NCBI GenBank assembly: GCA_020442385.1
Contig: JAGRKE010000008.1
Coordinates: 95,537 to 159,536, forward strand
DNA length: 64,000 nucleotides
Direction: 5' to 3'
Source: Alphaproteobacteria bacterium
Lineage (GTDB): Bacteria; Pseudomonadota; Alphaproteobacteria; Micavibrionales; Micavibrionaceae
Positions 51,948-61,131 of this stretch are shown here, in pieces. Each line of letters starts with the position of its first letter. Within the stretch, counting starts at the first letter, position 1. The position numbers and the translations under genes are program-made. The notes beneath the pieces were generated by a model. That model was not told the DNA's origin. It did not search any database and saw only the letters and a program-made list of their open reading frames with translations.

Positions 51948-52835
51948 ATGCGCGGACACCACAACAGAGTGCTTATTCTTCTTGGCCTCGCCCTTGGGGT
52001 CATTACGCTGGCCTTGTGCATCCCTACGCAGAACGCACAGGCCCGCACCGCGCCACTTTTGGGCATTGATGAACCGCAAGATGCGGATGTGGAGCCGCCA
52101 AAACCGCTCAGCGCCTACGTCAATATCGAAAAAGAAAATAAAAACGTCGATGAGAATGAAGGGCTGCCCTTTGATATCCGTAAGGAAGCCATCCGCGAAG
52201 CCGCTATTTCTTTGGGCGCACGCGCTGGCCTTGCTTGGCGCACCTATGAAATTCAGCAGGAAATGGATAAGCGCACGCGCTATCTGGATAAGGTGTTTGA
52301 TTTCACGCAACTTCTTGTCCCCGCTCCGTCTGGCCTGTTGATTGAGCCGCCGATTATTAACGAATCTATCAATGCGATGTTAATTGAAGGTGACGGCCAG
52401 CAAGCGGCTGTATCGGACCGTATTTTTAACATCGTTATGAATGCGAAAATCGTATCCGCGCCGCGTACATGGCGCACCTATCTAGAGCGCACATGGGACA
52501 CCGTCGAGCCGCCGCCCGATATTTTGCGCCCGGAAAACGAAGAAGAGCGTGCCTTGTGGGAAGACCTTGTCACAAAAGGTTGGAAGGAAGGCGTACAGCA
52601 AGCCAATGAGATTTTTGAAGAAGATTTGAATTTACTGCTCGCCGATTTCCGCGGCATGGTGCGATACCGTCTTTTGCTAGCGCAGGGCATGGTCTCCCCG
52701 CCTTATGCACTGCAAGTTGATCGCGGCATTACCGGCGGCGGCAATGAAATGCGCATTGGTGACCGCGCTGTGCAGATTACCGGCGTTCCCGAACTCGTAA
52801 CAGGATTTGATCAATGGCAACCCGCAAGCCGATAA
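51948..52835 (+). CDS. dotC: DotC/TraI-like outer-membrane core protein
   Basis: A 295-residue protein matching the DotC family. After a signal sequence (ILLGLALGVITLALC) the conserved body reads AAISLGARAGLAWRTYEI, TRYLDKVFDFTQLLVP, LIEPPIINESINAMLI and SAPRTWRTYLERTWDTVEPP. The C-terminal region FRGMVRYRLLLAQGMVSPPY is also typical. Legionella DotC is a lipoprotein; here a Cys ends the hydrophobic stretch (LALC), but the -1 residue is Leu, so lipidation is uncertain. It starts 10 bases after dotD behind AAGG and overlaps dotB by 22 bases. Confidence 0.9.
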   Translation: MRGHHNRVLILLGLALGVITLALCIPTQNAQARTAPLLGIDEPQDADVEPPKPLSAYVNIEKENKNVDENEGLPFDIRKEAIREAAISLGARAGLAWRTYEIQQEMDKRTRYLDKVFDFTQLLVPAPSGLLIEPPIINESINAMLIEGDGQQAAVSDRIFNIVMNAKIVSAPRTWRTYLERTWDTVEPPPDILRPENEEERALWEDLVTKGWKEGVQQANEIFEEDLNLLLADFRGMVRYRLLLAQGMVSPPYALQVDRGITGGGNEMRIGDRAVQITGVPELVTGFDQWQPASR

Positions 52836-53971
52836 GCCTGCTCAAGGCCGAAGATAATTTTGCGGAAACCTGGCCAGATGAACCGGGGCGCTTTACCGAA
52901 GATGTGATTGATGCCTTTCTTCTTTGGTGCGTTAAGCAAAACTCATCCGACATCACAATCCAGAGCGAGCGGCCTGTTTATAACGAAATTCACGGCACGC
53001 TCTACCCCGCAACCTATAAAAATATTGATGCCGCCGATATGGCGATCATGCTCACAAAACTTTATGGCCCGGAGGCGCAAGCCCGCCTCGCCTCGGGTAA
53101 GGATCTTGATGTGTCCTATGAAATTCGCCCGGACCGCTATACAAGAATTCGCTTTCGCGTGAACATCACGGCCATTCTCTCAAAGGGGCGTGACGGGGCA
53201 CAGATTACCATGCGCGTCCTGCCCAGCGAACCGCCGACGATGAAGGATTTGAATATCGAGAAGGCCATTCAAGATGCCTGGGCGCCGCGTCAGGGAATCG
53301 TTATCATCACCGGCCCGACAGGATCGGGAAAAACAACCTTGCTGGCCGCCGGAAACCGCATGCTGCTGGAGCGCCCGGAGGGGTGCGGCAAAATGCTCAC
53401 CTACGAAGCGCCGATCGAATACACCTACGATACAATTCAAAGCCCGCGCTCGCTGGTTTCCCAAACCGAAATCCCGCGCCATTTGCCGGACTTTGCCCAT
53501 GGGGTGCGCAATGCCCTGCGCCGCAAGCCGGAGATTATTCTGGTCGGAGAATCACGCGACCGCGAAACCATCAGCGCTTCAATTGAAGCCGCGCAAACCG
53601 GGCATGCCGTCTATACCACAACCCACACGCTGGGCGTGGCCAACACGGTGCAGCGCATGCTTTCGACCTATGACATGGAAGAGCGCGAGGAGCGCGCCAT
53701 CGCTCTCATGGAAACGCTGCGTTTAATTGTCACTCAAGCCCTTGTTCCGCGCGAAGGCGGCGGGCGTATCGGTGTGCGCGAATGGATGAAATTCCCCGAT
53801 GAAGTGCGCGAGAAGCTGATGGATATGCATTTCACCAAATGGCCGAATGAGATTCAGCGAATGGTCAATCAATATGGCCAAACTATGCAGCGCTCAGCTG
53901 AAATTGTATTTGAGCAAAAGCTGATCGATCGGCGCCATTATCTGCTGCTCTCTTCATCGACCGGCGCTTAA
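52814..53971 (+). CDS. dotB: DotB/TraJ-like secretion ATPase
   Basis: A 385-residue hexameric ATPase of the PilT/VirB11-like class that powers type IVB secretion or conjugative transfer. The N domain ends at ITMRVLPSEPPTMKDL. Walker A is IITGPTGSGKTTLL (167-174 core). The Asp-box-equivalent region YEAPIEYTYD, Walker B in RKPEIILVGESRDRETI and the His box in HAVYTTTHTLGVANTVQRM follow. The overlap with dotC (22 bases) implies tight coupling. In Legionella and IncI plasmids it docks on DotO/TraU, which is not in the window. Confidence 0.93.
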   Translation: MATRKPISLLKAEDNFAETWPDEPGRFTEDVIDAFLLWCVKQNSSDITIQSERPVYNEIHGTLYPATYKNIDAADMAIMLTKLYGPEAQARLASGKDLDVSYEIRPDRYTRIRFRVNITAILSKGRDGAQITMRVLPSEPPTMKDLNIEKAIQDAWAPRQGIVIITGPTGSGKTTLLAAGNRMLLERPEGCGKMLTYEAPIEYTYDTIQSPRSLVSQTEIPRHLPDFAHGVRNALRRKPEIILVGESRDRETISASIEAAQTGHAVYTTTHTLGVANTVQRMLSTYDMEEREERAIALMETLRLIVTQALVPREGGGRIGVREWMKFPDEVREKLMDMHFTKWPNEIQRMVNQYGQTMQRSAEIVFEQKLIDRRHYLLLSSSTGA

Positions 53972-54022
53972 AAATTTATATCTGCCGGGTTTTTGCGCTA
54001 TAATTAAGAACAGGAAGAATTG

Positions 54023-54322
54023 ATGGCAAAAGAACTTGATAACTTACAGGAAAAGGTGAACTGGCATTGGCGTAATTCGATGCGTCCGGTCCGCTTTTTG
54101 GCTTTTGATGCGCGCGCCGCTTTGCCGCTGCCGCTTTTGCTGGTTTATGCGCGTCTGTCCACCATCATACTGACCATCGTTTTCCTGCTGGCATTCCGAC
54201 ATTTAGAGCGCAAGGGCCTAACCTTTCCTGCCGCCATGCGCGCGCTCAGAGCCAATTTCGTCGGGCGCGAGCGTCCCGCCTGGATCAGGGCGCAGCAGAA
54301 AAAATTCACCGATTGGGCTTAA
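54023..54322 (+). CDS. icmT: IcmT/TraK-like small membrane protein
   Basis: A 99-residue protein of the IcmT family: VNWHWRNSMRPVRFLAFDAR is the strongly conserved start of the domain, followed by two hydrophobic stretches (AALPLPLLLVYARLSTIIL; TIVFLLAFRHLE) and a basic cytoplasmic tail. IcmT is required for Dot/Icm function, but its precise role is unsettled. ATG 54023 has AGGAAG at good distance; a TTG one codon before is unlikely. It follows dotB by 51 bases, completing the traH-I-J-K-like order. Confidence 0.9.
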   Translation: MAKELDNLQEKVNWHWRNSMRPVRFLAFDARAALPLPLLLVYARLSTIILTIVFLLAFRHLERKGLTFPAAMRALRANFVGRERPAWIRAQQKKFTDWA

Positions 54323-54465
54323 TTTTCCCCAACCCCTTAAAATTTGTGCACGCCCAATCCCAGCGCCTTGCGCGCAGACGCTTGTGTTTTAAAGCACATC
54401 TGATTATGGTTTAACCTGTTCATTTTAAGAATAAACGAACCCTCGCGTTTAATAAGGATTTGGGT

Positions 54466-55599
54466 ATGGCACGCACACGCTCCCTGTTGGCTTTTTTGGG
54501 CATTTTTTCGGTGATTGTCTCTGGGCTTGTCTTCTTAAGCTCAACACGCACTCAGGCCGGATTTGAATGGGTGCCTGCGAATAAGGCTGCGGCGGTTGAT
54601 GAAACTCCTGTTTCCGAGCCGATTACCACGCCGCCCGTTACCGTTGAGCCTGCCGAAGCGCCGCAAATTTTAATTCCGGATATGACCCCGGCCGATACCG
54701 GCCCGGTTATCAAAGTTATACACCCTCATAACAGCGATGAAGTGCCCGCCATGGAAATGCCAGAGCAACCCGCGCAAGCTCCGATAGCCGCCGAGATCGC
54801 GGAGATGAAGCCTGAGCCAAAACTTAAAATCAATGCCGGCTACAGAAACAGCTTTTCCGAGATTGCAGGCTTTGGTTCTGACATGCCGCTGGCCTTCGCC
54901 CTCAGCCAAATTGTACCTGATGGCTACGCTTATTCTTTGGGGCGCAATGTGAACCCAGCAGCGCCTGTCTCTTGGAGTGGTGGCAAGCCTTGGCCTGATG
55001 TGGTGCAAGATATGATCCAGCCTTTGGATTTATCACTCAGCCTGCAAGACCGCACGATTCTGATCTACGATCCTGTTATGGCGATGCGTGAACAATACGC
55101 CGCCCCTGCTGTCAAAGTGCAAACCCCTGCCAAGCCTGAGATACAGCAAGATGCGCAAGAGCAGCCAACGCCGCTACTCTCCCCTGACACACAACGCCAA
55201 ACCATCACCAATCCCGGTGAGAAGGTATCTGAGCAGCCGCAAGAAACCATGCGCAAAATTGAAACGCTCACCGCTTTTCAAAAAGCGTCTTCCACTCCTG
55301 TGGATCACACAATCAAGGGCCCGCCGACAAATTCTTACTGGCTGCAACGCAACTGGCAGGGTCATAAAGGCGCAAGCCTGAAGGAGACGCTAGAGCATTG
55401 GTCAGAGGCGGCAAATGTGCGCCTCTATTGGGAAGCACAGCATGATTATGTACTCGCCAATAATATTATGATGGATGAAACGTTCGAAAACGCTGTCACG
55501 ACCTTGCTCGATCACACGCTTGAAGGCGCGGAAAAACCTGCCATGACCTTGCTGGAAACACCCGGCGGCCCGAATGCCGCCCAGCTAATTATTAGGTAA
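54466..55599 (+). CDS. TcpQ/PilL-like exported protein with two copies of the domain
   Basis: A ~377-residue protein with an N-terminal hydrophobic export signal (LLAFLGIFSVIVSGLVFLSS) and a Pro/Glu-rich linker. Two similar modules follow: MPLAFALSQIVPDGYAYSLG to SWSGGKPWPDVVQDMIQPLD, and at the C terminus WQGHKGASLKETLEHWSEAA to DETFENAVTTLLDHTLEG. Both look like the TcpQ/PilL-N (secretin N0-like) domain of type IV pilus and IncI systems, which helps secretin or outer-membrane complex assembly. AAGGA precedes the ATG at 54466. It overlaps flgL by eight bases tail to tail. The 143-bp gap before it has no clear promoter. Confidence 0.7.
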   Translation: MARTRSLLAFLGIFSVIVSGLVFLSSTRTQAGFEWVPANKAAAVDETPVSEPITTPPVTVEPAEAPQILIPDMTPADTGPVIKVIHPHNSDEVPAMEMPEQPAQAPIAAEIAEMKPEPKLKINAGYRNSFSEIAGFGSDMPLAFALSQIVPDGYAYSLGRNVNPAAPVSWSGGKPWPDVVQDMIQPLDLSLSLQDRTILIYDPVMAMREQYAAPAVKVQTPAKPEIQQDAQEQPTPLLSPDTQRQTITNPGEKVSEQPQETMRKIETLTAFQKASSTPVDHTIKGPPTNSYWLQRNWQGHKGASLKETLEHWSEAANVRLYWEAQHDYVLANNIMMDETFENAVTTLLDHTLEGAEKPAMTLLETPGGPNAAQLIIR

Positions 55600-56785
55600 T
55601 AAAGTTCACAAGGCTGAGAGCCTGTACCCTTGCCGTAACACCGTAAGAGGCCTCAAGCTGGAAAGACAGAGCGTTGAGAGAGATAGCAACTTCATTAATA
55701 TCGGCATCTTCAACTTCGGAAACCACGTCGTTCAGCACATTGATTTGATTGGTATGCGCGGTTTTAAAACTATCAAGACGCACACGCGCATTCTCCAGCT
55801 TGAATCTCACCTGATCAATGTCATCAATCGCTTCGTTAATCGAGGCAACGAAATTATTGAAGATCGCAAAGAAATTATCCGTCGCTTCATCGATATTTGC
55901 GCCAGGAGCGCCTTCGGTAATCACCGCCAATGTATTTGGATCCACTTCATCAACAACCGGGCCAAGATTTTCATTTTTGAAATAGGCGGCGGCCACAAGA
56001 ATATTGCGAAACGCATCATCGGTGGCCAGCGCGGTGTAATCCACTTCCGTCTTTTCATCGACGCGCGCATAAACGCTCTTAACATTCCCGGCGCTTAACA
56101 CGGCAGAAAAACCAACAATCGTATCGGTCAGTGCATCGGTGTTTCCGCCCGATGTCGTGCGATCATTCAGATCGGCCATAAATTGATCTGTCGTGATTGT
56201 CCCGTTTTTCCAGTCTCCGAGCAGTGAACTCATCGCCGCGTCCAGCGCGCTGGTATCGGCCAGTGGTTTCGTGCGTGTTTCCGCGCCCGACATCAAATAC
56301 CGATCGCCTTCTTGGATGTTTAAAAGATCGACAAATGTATTGAAGACATTATTTGCAAACTCAGCCAAAGTTTCCAGCTCAACACTGGGTTCCGAAGAAT
56401 CCAGACCAATGGGAATAGCCTCGACAACCGACGTCGTTAGCGGATCATCGTAATAAACCGTTTCGCCTTTTTGCGGAACGCCTTGCTGAGAAAATCCGAC
56501 CAGCAGTGCCTGAAAATTTTCCGCCTGTTGTTTAAAGGCTTCAATAGCATCGAGCGTTTGCTGAATTCGGCGGTCAGCATTTTTGATATTGTTGATATAG
56601 TTTTCCAAAGATTGAATATCGGCCCGTGCGCGTTTGGAGGTTATAACATCCTGCCCCAACCCCGAGAATTTCTGGGTCTTTTTACCCGTTGCCAATTGCG
56701 TACTAAACGTATCGATTAGAATCTGCTGGTCGCGAATTCTACCAATCTGAGCCAAAGCCTGCCCTAATGTTGAGATACCTGTCAT
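55592..56785 (-). CDS. flgL: Flagellar hook-associated protein 3 (FlgL)
   Basis: A 397-residue flagellin-superfamily protein forming the hook-filament junction. The N-terminal helix (ISTLGQALAQIGRIRDQQIL, then SRADIQSL-like RARADIQSLENYI) and C-terminal helix (DVVSEVEDADINEVAISLNA, ending LEASYGVTARVQALSLVNFI) are the paired D0/D1 segments. The central region has QEGDRYLMSGAETRTKPLAD, the FlgL-type FxG-like motif. It lies 28 bases downstream of flgK, so both are one operon. It is a little longer than many FlgL proteins (~300-400). Confidence 0.9.
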   Translation of the reverse strand: MTGISTLGQALAQIGRIRDQQILIDTFSTQLATGKKTQKFSGLGQDVITSKRARADIQSLENYINNIKNADRRIQQTLDAIEAFKQQAENFQALLVGFSQQGVPQKGETVYYDDPLTTSVVEAIPIGLDSSEPSVELETLAEFANNVFNTFVDLLNIQEGDRYLMSGAETRTKPLADTSALDAAMSSLLGDWKNGTITTDQFMADLNDRTTSGGNTDALTDTIVGFSAVLSAGNVKSVYARVDEKTEVDYTALATDDAFRNILVAAAYFKNENLGPVVDEVDPNTLAVITEGAPGANIDEATDNFFAIFNNFVASINEAIDDIDQVRFKLENARVRLDSFKTAHTNQINVLNDVVSEVEDADINEVAISLNALSFQLEASYGVTARVQALSLVNFIT

Positions 56786-56813
56786 GTTGGTCTCCTTATC
56801 AATTTATGCGCGA

Positions 56814-59249
56814 CTAAATCACGCGCAGTAATTCATCAAACAGTTCGTCTACCGCAGTAATCACCCGCGCCGCCGCGCTATACGCGGTTTGAGCCACAAT
56901 CAAATTGCCCAGCTCTTCATCAATATTCACGCCGGAATCATTCAAGATTTGAGTCTCCAGCGCATCACGCAAGCTGGACTCATCCTCTATTCTCGACTCG
57001 GTTAGAATAATTTCCTGCGTATGCTGGTTCACGATACTCTGCGCAAAATCCAGCAAGCGTGTATTGCCGCTTAAATTTGTTGAAACGCCCGCATTTGGTC
57101 CGAGGAAATTTTCACGGAAAGACACGCCCGGAATTGGCGGCAGCAATGATCCGTTTGTCGGTGAGCTATAACTCACATCTGAAATCGGCGATAGATCTTG
57201 TGATGGCGGACCAATCGTAAAGCTGCCGAACAAGGCAGAGGCAATATTCACGCCATTACCCGCGCCAAGGGCTGCAATATCCGGGCTAACCGCTGCCGCC
57301 GGATCAACATCAAACGGCCCGCCGGTGATTGTGAAATCACCACCGAATTCGGGATTGCTGAAATTCTCGCCGGGGCGCAAAATCAGCTCACCTGTCGCCA
57401 GAAATGTAACCTCATCATAGGCGAGTCCGGGAACACCCGTTGTATCACCGACCGCGTTATACGCATCGCCCAGCGGATTAAGGATCAGCTTATCAATCAA
57501 CTCGGCTTCGGTGTCGCCGGGCTCAATATAAATCCGCACCGCATTATCCGTTCCGATTTGCACATCGAAATACGGATCATCCGGCGCGTATGTTCCATCG
57601 CTCAAACCTAAGAAGGTCAGCCCGTCTTGCGTCATGCCGGTTGCACCAAACGCGCTGTCGATCGTAACTGTTCCGGTGGAATTAATAACAATCTCGCCAT
57701 TCGGACCAACGACCGCATCCGCCGCCAAAGACGCCGGGACTGCGCCCGCTAAAATTTGCGCATCAATCTCTGCTACAATTTGCTCAAGCGCATTCGCGCC
57801 GGGTTGTGCATCGGCATTGGTTAAGTTAATAGTAATCGTTACAGGGCCTGTCCCTGTGCGGGCTTCTTCAAAGGTAATCTGAAATTCTTCGGCAGGCGGA
57901 TCAAGCGCTCCGTTGGCCGAGGCCACCAAATCAGCCACCGTTGCAAAGGATGACAGGCCGCGCCCGCCAATTACGGAATTTTCGGATGTCAGGCCAAGAT
58001 ACGTTTGCAAATCCACACCGCTGCCGGCGAAGGCACGCATATCGATTGTGCCTGTCGCCTGCTGATAAGACACGCTACCGAATGTGAACTCCAGAATCCG
58101 GCGAATCACTTCGTTTGATCCGGGCTGCACCGGCTCATCCGTACTCGCCGTTCCCTGTTGCACTAAATTATGATTGTTCAGCACCGCTGTGTTGACCTGA
58201 ATCGTGCCGCCAAAGCCGACATATTCAACCGCTGTCGGGGGAATGGTTGTCGGATCGGGCGCGGTATCGGCCGGAATGTTGCCGGAAGCATCGGTAAACA
58301 AGCGCAAGCCCTGTTGTTCGAAACGCAGAGCCATTTTATGCGCAAGCTCGTCAATTTGCGCTTGCTGGCGCGGGAAGGTCACATCGCGCAGCTCAATCAA
58401 ACCGCCCAAAGTCCCGCCAGGAGAAACCGCCGTAATATCCACCGAAGACGGCTCATCAGGATCGCCAACATAAAGACCGTTAATCGAGTCCGGATAATAG
58501 CTGGTTGCGGATACCGGGGTCGCATCAAAATATAATTGCGTTGCCCGCTCTGAGGCCAGCTCAACACCGCGATTGGTCTGCACCACCAAAACGCCATCTC
58601 CGCGCGGGAAAAAGCTTATATCCATGTATTCAGATAACTCGGCAATTGCCATGCTGCGCTGATCTTCCAATGAGGCCGTAGAGCGTGAAAGATTGGCCGC
58701 ACTGCGGATCGCTTGGTTCACATCGGCAATCTGACCAAGCAAATCGTTAATGCGATTTACCGTTGATTCAAGCTGATCTTGCACGTCATTGCGCAATGTT
58801 CTGACCAAATCAGAAAAATCATTGAATTTCTCTGCCGTATCAACCGCTTGGTCGACAACGCTTGCCAAAAGGAACTGATCATCCGGGCTAACAGACAGGG
58901 CGGCAAAGCTTTCTTCCAGCCGGGCAAGTTCTGCCGCCAGTGATAATTCGGCATCGGGCGCGCCGTGGAACTGCTCAATACGACTTAAATAAGCACTTTG
59001 AACGTCCAGATAGCCCACAGAGCTGATCTGCGTCCACAAATCACGCTCAAGATTCACATCGACATTACGGATGATGGTTTCACCGCGCACACCGATCGTA
59101 ACCCCTTCAACGGACACAGAACTTTGCGGCAATAATTTCCGGGTATAGCCAGGCGTACTGGCGTTTGAAACGTTGCCAGATATGACTTCAATTTGCTGTT
59201 GGGCCACTCTGAGGCCAGAAAGCGCCGAACCTAAGGCGGATAAACCCAT
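56814..59249 (-). CDS. flgK: Flagellar hook-associated protein 1 (FlgK), large form
   Basis: An 811-residue hook-filament junction protein. The N terminus MGLSALGSALSGLRVAQQQI with ISGNVSNASTPGYTRK is the flagellar rod/hook signature. Helical D1 (LARLEESFAALSVSPDDQFL) follows, and the C terminus ends with IDEELGNLIVAQTAYSAAAR and VITAVDELFDELLRVI. The ~550-residue E. coli protein is much shorter; here the extra 250 residues are a beta-rich insert from ~430 to ~700 (GTGPVTITINLTNADAQPG; DPYFDVQIGTDNAVRIYIEP), which would be exposed on the hook surface. AAGGAAG precedes the start. A 7-base inverted repeat TTAGCTA/TAGCTAA (59262-59291) lies just upstream. Confidence 0.92.
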   Translation of the reverse strand: MGLSALGSALSGLRVAQQQIEVISGNVSNASTPGYTRKLLPQSSVSVEGVTIGVRGETIIRNVDVNLERDLWTQISSVGYLDVQSAYLSRIEQFHGAPDAELSLAAELARLEESFAALSVSPDDQFLLASVVDQAVDTAEKFNDFSDLVRTLRNDVQDQLESTVNRINDLLGQIADVNQAIRSAANLSRSTASLEDQRSMAIAELSEYMDISFFPRGDGVLVVQTNRGVELASERATQLYFDATPVSATSYYPDSINGLYVGDPDEPSSVDITAVSPGGTLGGLIELRDVTFPRQQAQIDELAHKMALRFEQQGLRLFTDASGNIPADTAPDPTTIPPTAVEYVGFGGTIQVNTAVLNNHNLVQQGTASTDEPVQPGSNEVIRRILEFTFGSVSYQQATGTIDMRAFAGSGVDLQTYLGLTSENSVIGGRGLSSFATVADLVASANGALDPPAEEFQITFEEARTGTGPVTITINLTNADAQPGANALEQIVAEIDAQILAGAVPASLAADAVVGPNGEIVINSTGTVTIDSAFGATGMTQDGLTFLGLSDGTYAPDDPYFDVQIGTDNAVRIYIEPGDTEAELIDKLILNPLGDAYNAVGDTTGVPGLAYDEVTFLATGELILRPGENFSNPEFGGDFTITGGPFDVDPAAAVSPDIAALGAGNGVNIASALFGSFTIGPPSQDLSPISDVSYSSPTNGSLLPPIPGVSFRENFLGPNAGVSTNLSGNTRLLDFAQSIVNQHTQEIILTESRIEDESSLRDALETQILNDSGVNIDEELGNLIVAQTAYSAAARVITAVDELFDELLRVI

Positions 59250-59331
59250 CTGATTCTTCCTTTAGCTATAGCATTTGTTTTTTCTAGCTAAGGTTATGCA
59301 AGGAAAATGCCAGAATGGGAAAATTTACATT

Positions 59332-61131
59332 TTATCTGGTGGATAAATCGGTAATTTCATCATTGGTCGTCTGCACACGGTGTTGCAAATCAGCCTCCAG
59401 CAGCAGAGAAGAGAGCAATTCCCGGCGCGTAACCGTTTGATACCAATCGCGCATCTGCATCAATTTGATCGCCTCCATTGAGGCCGCAATGCGGTTAATG
59501 TTGGTCGGCTTGTCATACAGGTTTGTATAGAAATTCGGGTCCTGATAAAGCTTTTTAGTTAGAACCTCCATCTGCGCGTAATAGCTCGGGCGCTCCCCCA
59601 GCGTCTCAACAATTTCGCTATCGGACAGACCGAAATCACGCATCAAAGCTTTCATGAAGGACCAGCCGCTTTGACTGCCCAGCCCCTCGGCTGATTGTGC
59701 TTTCATGCTCATAATATGGGCCAGCGTCGTATGGCTGACATTATTCATCGCCATTAAGCGGCGCGCGTCCATGTAAATTTGCGGGTTGTTTTTCACCGCC
59801 TTGGGCAAAGTAACATTATAAATCTCCGGCCAGTAGAGATTATTCGCCAGCGCAATGACGTCTTCCTCATCGGCCGAGGATACGCCGTCCGTAAAATCGA
59901 TATCCAGCGTCAGGTTGGAATCGGCAAGACGCGTGTAATCAATGTCGCGATTGAGGCGCTCAGGATTTTGACCGCCAATTTTCTCGCCCGATTCAATAGC
60001 GGGGTTAGAGGGGTTGTGCTGACACATAAAGGCCAGGCCATTATTGTGATCTTTCGGATCACAATAGGTTTCACGGAACTGGCGAATGCGCGCTTCCGCC
60101 GATGCAAATGCACCCTGATAGTCTTCTGAATGATCGGCGTTCGTGTAGCGCTCCATCATGATCTTATTGAAAGCATTGCGGTCATAGCGCGCCTTTGATT
60201 CTGTGCTGGCAACGCTTTTTACAAAAGAGCCGAACACACACATTTGCTCGCTGGGGTGGTAGTCCTTATGCGCTTCGGCTTGCAATGTTTGCATGGTTCT
60301 TTGCGTCTCAAGCTGCATTTTCGCATCGAAGAACGTGCCGATAATCTCGACATATTGCATCATCACGGCCGAGAATTGCTCGGTCATTTCTTTCAAAGAG
60401 CCAACATATTTTTCCATCGCCTCCTTAATCTGATGATTGGTATTTGCGCCGCCATCTTCGCATACACTTAAGTAGGGCTTATCGCCGCAATCGGTCGGGA
60501 AATCCCATTCATTAAGGCCATCGCCTGTTGGTCCGCCGCCGCCCGCCGTCTCCATAACCTCGATAATAAGCGGATTATTTTCACGCACATCGCTGAGCAC
60601 CGCATTATTAAACAGCGCCACGCGGAAAGATTTTACCGCCTCAAGGTCGGCCGCAAGATCGCTGGAATTCACATTAAATGCGCCGGCCCAATCCGATTTC
60701 ATAGCGCTCTGCCCGGCGGCACTCTCAACGCGGATATCAGAGAATGTGCCCGCACCTTTACCCGAGAGCTTGATGGCACCCTCACCCGCAGGGGCATTGA
60801 GCGTCACATCCAGCGGCTTTCCATCTTTTGTAATTTGCAGATAGTAAGAAACATCGCCATCCTGCCCATCCTTAAAGAGGGGCACTTTAAAAGCGCCGTC
60901 TTCATCGGCCTGAAGCTGTCCTCTCAAGACAGGCGTTTGCGCCGATACAATCTGGTAGTCGACCCGATCACCCTCCGACAGACCCGCAATGCGCGCGACA
61001 AAAGGTTCTCCCGCAGCGGCAGGGCCCATATTTTGCACGAAGAAAAACAGCCCGCCAGCCAGCAGCACAAGCGCCACGACCAAGAATACCGCGGCTTGAC
61101 CAATTCGCATATTTTTCACTCTACTGCTCAT
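59332..61131 (-). CDS. Tandem exported paralogue 4, extended form with membrane anchor
   Basis: A ~599-residue member of a family that I do not recognise. Instead of a cleaved signal it has a membrane helix (AAVFLVVALVLLAGGLFFFV), then an extra ~190-residue beta-rich domain absent from its paralogues (SEGDRVDYQIVSAQTPVLRG; YLQITKDGKPLDVTLNAP). The family body follows: EAHKDYHPSEQMCVFGS, FRETYCDPKDHNNGLAFMCQ, LNRDIDYTRL, LDIDFTDGVSSADEEDV, YMDARRLMAMNNVSHTTL and PSYYAQMEVLTKKLYQDPNF then YTNLYDKPTNINRIA. The start may be ATG 61131, 61110 or 61155; the first overlaps the preceding gene by 11 bases. It is the last of four tandem genes, 82 bases before flgK. Confidence 0.7.
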   Translation of the reverse strand: MSSRVKNMRIGQAAVFLVVALVLLAGGLFFFVQNMGPAAAGEPFVARIAGLSEGDRVDYQIVSAQTPVLRGQLQADEDGAFKVPLFKDGQDGDVSYYLQITKDGKPLDVTLNAPAGEGAIKLSGKGAGTFSDIRVESAAGQSAMKSDWAGAFNVNSSDLAADLEAVKSFRVALFNNAVLSDVRENNPLIIEVMETAGGGGPTGDGLNEWDFPTDCGDKPYLSVCEDGGANTNHQIKEAMEKYVGSLKEMTEQFSAVMMQYVEIIGTFFDAKMQLETQRTMQTLQAEAHKDYHPSEQMCVFGSFVKSVASTESKARYDRNAFNKIMMERYTNADHSEDYQGAFASAEARIRQFRETYCDPKDHNNGLAFMCQHNPSNPAIESGEKIGGQNPERLNRDIDYTRLADSNLTLDIDFTDGVSSADEEDVIALANNLYWPEIYNVTLPKAVKNNPQIYMDARRLMAMNNVSHTTLAHIMSMKAQSAEGLGSQSGWSFMKALMRDFGLSDSEIVETLGERPSYYAQMEVLTKKLYQDPNFYTNLYDKPTNINRIAASMEAIKLMQMRDWYQTVTRRELLSSLLLEADLQHRVQTTNDEITDLSTR

